Shown here in pieces: positions 60,137-64,000 of a DNA stretch of 64,000 nt (position 1 is its first letter; every line of letters starts with the position of its first letter). Under the pieces are notes generated by a model that did not search any database, was not told the DNA's origin, and saw only the letters and a program-made list of their open reading frames with translations. Source of the DNA: Bulleidia sp. zg-1006 (lineage in GTDB: Bacteria > Bacillota_I > Bacilli_A > Erysipelotrichales > Erysipelotrichaceae). A program made the translations under genes and the position numbers. Where the stretch lies: NCBI RefSeq assembly GCF_016812035.1, contig NZ_CP069178.1, forward strand, positions 248,001-312,000, read 5' to 3'.

Positions 60137-60593
60137 CAATTAATGTACTTTCTTTTTTGTTTTCCTAAAATTTTGTGAATGAAAGAATTTTAGAATGCTT
60201 ATATAGCCGTGTTTTTAATGAAAATCAAATTTGAGCGATGTATAAAGCTCTTTTTTACAACATTTCCATCCATTTTGAAGGTTTAGAGAATCATGAAAAG
60301 CGGACGAAAAAAACTCCAAGACAACCTTTATCTCGGAGTAAAACTCTTATCAACACAACTGCCATGTTATAGCAATCTTTTTCGAGAAATATAAGACTTT
60401 TATTTAAATTATGATTCATATACAATTAAGCTAGAGAGAGGGAATCATATTAATATGAAGAAGGATAATATCTATCATGTATGTATGGCAAGGTATAAAA
60501 CAGGAGATTACTGTCAATTTTTAAATTTAATTAGCGAAATTATATGAAATAAATATCCCAATAAATATATGTTGGGTAGAAGGGAAGCTAGCT
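60137..60593. other. gene-free stretch at the right edge of the mobile island
   Basis: About 460 AT-rich bases without a solid gene. One tiny frame (60455-60547) would encode 30 residues, MKKDNIYHVCMARYKTGDYC and on, but its GAGGG is too far upstream. ACTCCAAGACAACC with CTCGGAGT at 60312-60344 makes a weak hairpin. It probably contains the promoter of the secreted-protein gene. Confidence 0.4.
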
Positions 60594-61262
60594 ATGTTTA
60601 AAAAGATAATAACAATCACTACAACCTTTGCGTTTCTTTGCGTGTGTATTGTTTCTAATTTCAGGACTTATGCAATTGAAAATCAAAAAAATTTACCTTT
60701 AGAAACTTATTCATATGTTGATAATAAAGGGCATACACATCAATACTTTGATATATATGGAAACCCTGTAACAATTGAACGAGCAAAAACTTTACTAAAT
60801 AGTAAGATGAATTTTCAGGAAGAAATTCCATCAATTAAAAGAGTCCCTGTATATCCCTTTACCAATACAGTATTAGTTACTTCTCACTATCAAGGTTCGG
60901 GTTCAAGGGTAAAAGTAACTCCAGATGTTCGAGGACCAGCTACTTTAACATATGGAAGAGTAGTCACGACGAGCAGTGGGTATAGCGTTAATTTTGGGGC
61001 AGAAATCAACCTAAAAATTTTTAAAGCGGTAGCCCTTAAATTTGGTGTATCGTATACGAGATCCTCCACTAGTGCAGAATCATTTGGAGCACATTTCGGT
61101 ATTCCATCTGGTAAAATCGGTGCTGTATATTTTACGCCATTTTTGTATGTCGGAAATTGTAAGTATATTGATTCACACGGACGTGGTACTGCAACACGTG
61201 TCTATTTTCCAAAAAAATTAGGCTCATTTACAGATGGTTTATATGAAGTTATCTTACGCTAA
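60594..61262 (+). CDS. secreted beta-rich protein of unknown function
   Basis: A 222-residue exported protein with a signal peptide (about 1-27, FLCVCIVSNFRTYA). The middle is Ser/Thr/Val rich with alternating polar and hydrophobic residues (YSVNFGAEINLKIFKAVALK and VSYTRSSTSAESFGAHFGIP), suggesting a beta sandwich or strand pair able to meet a membrane. I do not recognise a family. GAAGGGAAG precedes the ATG. The lipoprotein gene overlaps its end by 20-29 bases, so the two are coupled. Confidence 0.6.
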   Translation: MFKKIITITTTFAFLCVCIVSNFRTYAIENQKNLPLETYSYVDNKGHTHQYFDIYGNPVTIERAKTLLNSKMNFQEEIPSIKRVPVYPFTNTVLVTSHYQGSGSRVKVTPDVRGPATLTYGRVVTTSSGYSVNFGAEINLKIFKAVALKFGVSYTRSSTSAESFGAHFGIPSGKIGAVYFTPFLYVGNCKYIDSHGRGTATRVYFPKKLGSFTDGLYEVILR

Positions 61263-61878
61263 AAAACATCTTTATTTCTGCATGTTATTGAGTGGGTTGG
61301 TTTTACTTTGTGGTTGTGCCCCCACTTCTAATTCACCATCCTTGCAAAGAGGTTCTGTACCACCACAAAAAGTACAAAATATGCGTTCATTAAAGCCAAT
61401 CTCTGTCGAATCTTTAAAAGTGAAAAAGAATTCTTTTTTCTATGATTTAGAATTTCATCCTATAGATTTTAAAAAACCGATATTGTTAAAAGAAGAGGTT
61501 TATGATATGAATCAGAATCCTCTTAAACAGCTAATTATTAAAGAAACTCTTCTTTCACCGATCAAACTAACGGCTGATTATAAAGTATCTAAAGACACTT
61601 GGAATGGGTTTCAAGATATGGCAGATTTTAGCCTACAAAGTGATACTCTTCAGCATAAAGAAATGCTTAGTCAATGGCTGAAAGTGAATGCATCATTGCC
61701 AATTTCACATAAGTTTAGTCATATTAAGGATTTTCCTTTACAGGAAGGTAAAATAGCGATTTATTTTTACCCTATCTGCTACAAAATTTCAGGCGATACG
61801 ACCTTCTATATGGTGAAGGGAAAAAACCAGTTTCATCAGTTTTATTGCGATGGAATTTATGAAATTCGGGTGAGATAA
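61243..61878 (+). CDS. lipoprotein coupled to the secreted protein
   Basis: A 211-residue lipoprotein: MKLSYAKKHLYFCMLLSGLV with lipobox LLCGC. The rest (SFFYDLEFHPIDFKKPILLK, then PICYKISGDTTFYMVKGK) is beta-rich and unrecognised. ATG 61234 is also possible. Translation must depend on coupling, as no ribosome-binding site is clear. A partnership in which the lipoprotein holds or neutralises the secreted protein is a guess from the overlap. Confidence 0.6.
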   Translation: MKLSYAKKHLYFCMLLSGLVLLCGCAPTSNSPSLQRGSVPPQKVQNMRSLKPISVESLKVKKNSFFYDLEFHPIDFKKPILLKEEVYDMNQNPLKQLIIKETLLSPIKLTADYKVSKDTWNGFQDMADFSLQSDTLQHKEMLSQWLKVNASLPISHKFSHIKDFPLQEGKIAIYFYPICYKISGDTTFYMVKGKNQFHQFYCDGIYEIRVR

Positions 61879-61968
61879 AAGGCTAGGAATGAATTTGTAC
61901 ACAAGGGTAAAAATTGGTAATATAGATAGGGACAAGTGGTTCATCTTTGTTCCATGGAGGATACAGGA

Positions 61969-61996
61969 AAGATGCGATTTATCGCTTCTTTTTTCT
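61969..61996 (+). terminator. terminator after the lipoprotein gene
   Basis: AAGATGCGA (61969-61977) pairs with TCGCTTCTT (61982-61990) with one mismatch, followed by TTTT. Confidence 0.65.
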
Positions 61997-62014
61997 TGAT
62001 AAAAAGGAGAGTCT

Positions 62015-62611
62015 ATGAAGCGAACGGATTTAATTCAACAATTAAAGGAATTTATTCCTTTTAATGAGCAAGAAGAAAAAGATAAACAAGTTTTTTTAAG
62101 ACAATTAAGTATTGATAATATCTTTAAACGTGAAAATGAAGTGGGGCATTTTACAGCATCTTGTTGGATTGTGAATCAAGATTATACAAAGGTTCTGTTG
62201 GCTTACCACAATATTTACCAATCGTATGCTTGGCTAGGTGGTCATTGTGATGGTGATGAAGATTGTTTAGGGGTTGCTTTAAAGGAAGCTAGAGAAGAAA
62301 GTGGCTTAGAGAATATTAAAGTTCTATCTCAAGAGCCGATATCGATTGAAACATTAGTGGTCAATGGTCATGAGAAGAAGGGGAAATATATACCAAGTCA
62401 TCTTCATTTCAATGTAACCTATTTGTTTCAAGCAAATGATCAAGAAAGGCTTCATATTAAAGAAGATGAAAATTCAGCGCTTGCTTGGTTTGATTGTGCC
62501 ACCTTTATGAGTGAGGTTAATGAAATTTGGATGAAAGAAAGAATTTATCAGAAATTAAATGGTAGAATCATACAATATTTTGACGAAAAATGGAGAGGAA
62601 ATCTGCGGTGA
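62015..62611 (+). CDS. NUDIX hydrolase
   Basis: A 198-residue enzyme with a full Nudix box: GGHCDGDEDCLGVALKEARE then ESGL (G-x5-E-x7-KE-x-REE-x-GL). It is preceded by HFTASCWIVNQDYTKVLLAY, typical of the larger Nudix proteins acting on nucleoside diphosphate derivatives. The SHLHFNVTYLFQA segment is shared by a common Firmicute subgroup. AAAAAGGAGAG precedes the ATG. Substrate unknown. Confidence 0.88.
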   Translation: MKRTDLIQQLKEFIPFNEQEEKDKQVFLRQLSIDNIFKRENEVGHFTASCWIVNQDYTKVLLAYHNIYQSYAWLGGHCDGDEDCLGVALKEAREESGLENIKVLSQEPISIETLVVNGHEKKGKYIPSHLHFNVTYLFQANDQERLHIKEDENSALAWFDCATFMSEVNEIWMKERIYQKLNGRIIQYFDEKWRGNLR

Positions 62612-62647
62612 TAGTGCTATTCTTAGAGCTAAATGGAGGATTTTTGT

Positions 62648-63358
62648 ATGTTCGCGCTGGGAACGTTTATTGATACAGCCCTAGGTTTAGTTGGAGGAAT
62701 TATTGGTCTTATTTGTGGACCTAGATTAAATAAAAATTTACAAGAGGTTTTATTACCGGTGGTAGGTCTGTCGCTTATCATTTTAGGTCTTTCAAATATA
62801 TTGACAGGCATGATTTATTTAGAAGGAAACCATCTTCGTACACAAAATACCATGTTATTATTAGCTGGTTTACCTTTGGGAACGCTCATTGGCGAAATAC
62901 TCCATATCCAACGCTCATTAGAATACCTCGCTGAATTTGTTAAAAAGAAAAGTGGAAACACGAAAGACCCTCAATTTGTGCAAGCGTTCTTAGCGACGAC
63001 TTGTATGATAGCGATTGGAGCTATGGGTATTCTTGGTTGTGTGCAGGATGCTTTAGGTGGGGATCATTCTTTATTGATTTGTAAGGGAATTGTTGATTTA
63101 ATCTTAGTTTCTTTAATGAGTGCTTCCTTAGGCAAAGGAGCTATCTTTGCAAATCTACCAATGTTCTTACTACAGATTTCTTTCACAGCTATTTTCAGTT
63201 TATTTGGCGATATGATTTACCCAAAATCCTTAACGAATTTAACCATGATGGGTGGCATTTTAATTATGTGCATTGGTTTAAATGTGGCATTTGATAAAAA
63301 GATACGAGTTATGAATTTATTACCTGCATTATTGATTGCGCTTTTTTGGCTTTGGTAG
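62648..63358 (+). CDS. DUF554 family membrane protein (YqgA/YdfK-like)
   Basis: A 236-residue protein with six or seven membrane segments. The start GTFIDTALGLVGGIIGL, LLAGLPLGTLIGEILHIQ, and FVQAFLATTCMIAIGAMGIL with GDHSLL are DUF554 hallmarks. Possible transporter; substrate unknown. ATG 62648 follows GGAGG by eight bases; ATG 62633 lies before that site. Confidence 0.88.
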   Translation: MFALGTFIDTALGLVGGIIGLICGPRLNKNLQEVLLPVVGLSLIILGLSNILTGMIYLEGNHLRTQNTMLLLAGLPLGTLIGEILHIQRSLEYLAEFVKKKSGNTKDPQFVQAFLATTCMIAIGAMGILGCVQDALGGDHSLLICKGIVDLILVSLMSASLGKGAIFANLPMFLLQISFTAIFSLFGDMIYPKSLTNLTMMGGILIMCIGLNVAFDKKIRVMNLLPALLIALFWLW

Positions 63359-63609
63359 TTGATGAGAGTGAATGATGACTTAAGTTTATCACAAGCCAGT
63401 GGTTCTTCTAAAATGGTTCGATAAGAAACGGAACTAGCGAACTTCACAATCAGAAATAACATGGTTTTGGCATTTTCTAATAAAGATAGAAATAAAGGAA
63501 TGAAGTGATGGTATAGATTAATTTCAAAAAGAAGGCATTCAAAAATTAGTTTCCAAGATGAGAAATGATTGATTGCAACCGTTCGTAAAGGGTAAAATGC
63601 TCTTCTTTT
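63359..63609. other. gene-free stretch
   Basis: About 250 bases between convergent genes. Nothing convincing is seen; weak T-rich sequence near 63600 may serve the CapA gene as terminator. Confidence 0.5.
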
Positions 63610-64000
63610 TTAGTGCATGTTATTAACGGGAATAGAAGAATCTAAAGCGGTGATAACTTTCGTTAAAGTTTTATTCATCTTCTCTTTATTTGGATAAAGT
63701 TTAGTGCTTAGCTGACTATAAGGATATACCTTAAAATTATGATTGCGTGGCTTAGAATAAGTATAAATAAATTCGGTTTTTAAATCATCAAGCGTAATGG
63801 TCGTGATGCCGTTATCAATCGTCTTATTGATGCGAATGGAAGCCATGTAACCATTCATACTTTGTTCACGATTCCATTGGTCACTAATCATATTACCAAA
63901 AGCATAAAAGACAATGCTTTTACGATTGTTGAGCCATTGGATTGGTTGAATGGTGTGGGGATGATTACCAATGATAATATCTGTACCAGCATCGGCTAAA
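63610..64000 (-). CDS. CapA-family (PGA_cap) protein, C-terminal part, cut by window edge
   Basis: The minus-strand frame is open to the right edge and reads LADAGTDIIIGNHPHTIQPIQW, then SIVFYAFGNMISDQWNREQS, ending MH at 63613. ADxIIGNHPHxxQ followed by FYxxGN is the metallophosphatase-like signature of CapA/PgsA proteins involved in polyglutamate capsule. Only the last 129 residues are visible. An internal ATG at 63891 is not the true start. Confidence 0.85.
   Translation of the reverse strand, partial: LADAGTDIIIGNHPHTIQPIQWLNNRKSIVFYAFGNMISDQWNREQSMNGYMASIRINKTIDNGITTITLDDLKTEFIYTYSKPRNHNFKVYPYSQLSTKLYPNKEKMNKTLTKVITALDSSIPVNNMH

Noticed and set aside
60455-60547. 30-residue frame MKKDNIYHVCMARYKTGDYC and on
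   Set aside because: Too short, ribosome-binding site at unsuitable distance and no known relative; kept only as a remark in the gene-free stretch.
61921-62014. Possible T-box or riboswitch before the NUDIX gene
   Set aside because: No T-box consensus or other known riboswitch core; the only clear structure is a simple terminator stem at 61969-61990.
63217-63462. Minus-strand 81-residue frame overlapping the DUF554 gene
   Set aside because: Half of it is antisense to DUF554 coding sequence and the rest shows no recognisable motif or start site.
1-64000. CRISPR arrays
   Set aside because: No series of regularly spaced identical repeats was seen, and no cas genes.

Overview
The window reads as the chromosome of a low-GC Firmicute, most like the Erysipelotrichia (Solobacterium/Bulleidia-type). 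The signs are AT-rich DNA, a delta subunit of RNA polymerase, a tilS-hpt-ftsH cluster, DarA, DUF1934, DUF951 and DUF1146 proteins, lipoteichoic-acid-synthase-like and sortase B genes, and dense rightward packing of housekeeping genes. The species is an inference; no rRNA is present.

Layout. 1-2144: heavy-metal P-type ATPase (possibly cut by the left edge) and a small holin-like membrane protein. 2169-3312: IS3-family relic, a decayed secreted-protein gene and a palindromic leader. 3313-7632: an ascorbate-type PTS operon (PRD regulator, EIIA, EIIB, EIIC, SIS-domain protein). 7633-8501: RelB antitoxin, broken YafQ toxin, and a miniature IS-like element inside a terminator loop. 8573-9730: secreted CHAP protein. 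9874-34841: core block (dtd, folD, ychF, darA, CCA enzyme, ispF, HD hydrolase, rpoE, fba, murA, rpmE, prfA, prmC, LtaS-like, sortase B, tsaC-like, upp, tilS, hpt, ftsH) ending with a PplA-like flavinylated lipoprotein. 34916-38638: GH2-like pseudo-glycosidase, hslO, dus. 38782-42904: frameshifted yaaA, then a MarR-radical SAM fusion followed by an NrdD-like protein without a glycyl radical domain, then an EEP hydrolase. 43003-46038: copper island (csoR, copA with a C-terminal extra HMA domain, separate HMA protein). 46155-53813: aldo/keto reductase, ferritin-like protein, pyrR, xpt pseudogene, AlaX-like protein, four tRNAs and small membrane genes. 53865-60136: decayed mobile island beside tRNA-Leu, with an integrase fragment, an intact large serine recombinase, a deleted relaxase with a possible oriT, and five small genes resembling orphan immunity proteins. 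60594-64000: secreted protein and lipoprotein pair, NUDIX, DUF554 and the end of a CapA-type gene.

The best candidate for an undescribed system is 39516-42175. A MarR-type DNA-binding domain is fused to an NrdG-type radical SAM enzyme. It is translationally coupled to an ATP-cone/NrdD-like protein that lacks the finger-loop cysteines and the whole C-terminal glycyl-radical region. A 16-bp palindrome lies in the promoter. I infer a nucleotide- or redox-sensing regulatory pair rather than a working reductase. Two genome-wide habits also stand out. At least twelve genes have a -10 box 6-9 bases before the start codon and no ribosome-binding site, so they are probably leaderless. Relics of an IS3-type element also occur whose left end folds over its own Shine-Dalgarno sequence, with miniature derivatives sitting in terminator loops.
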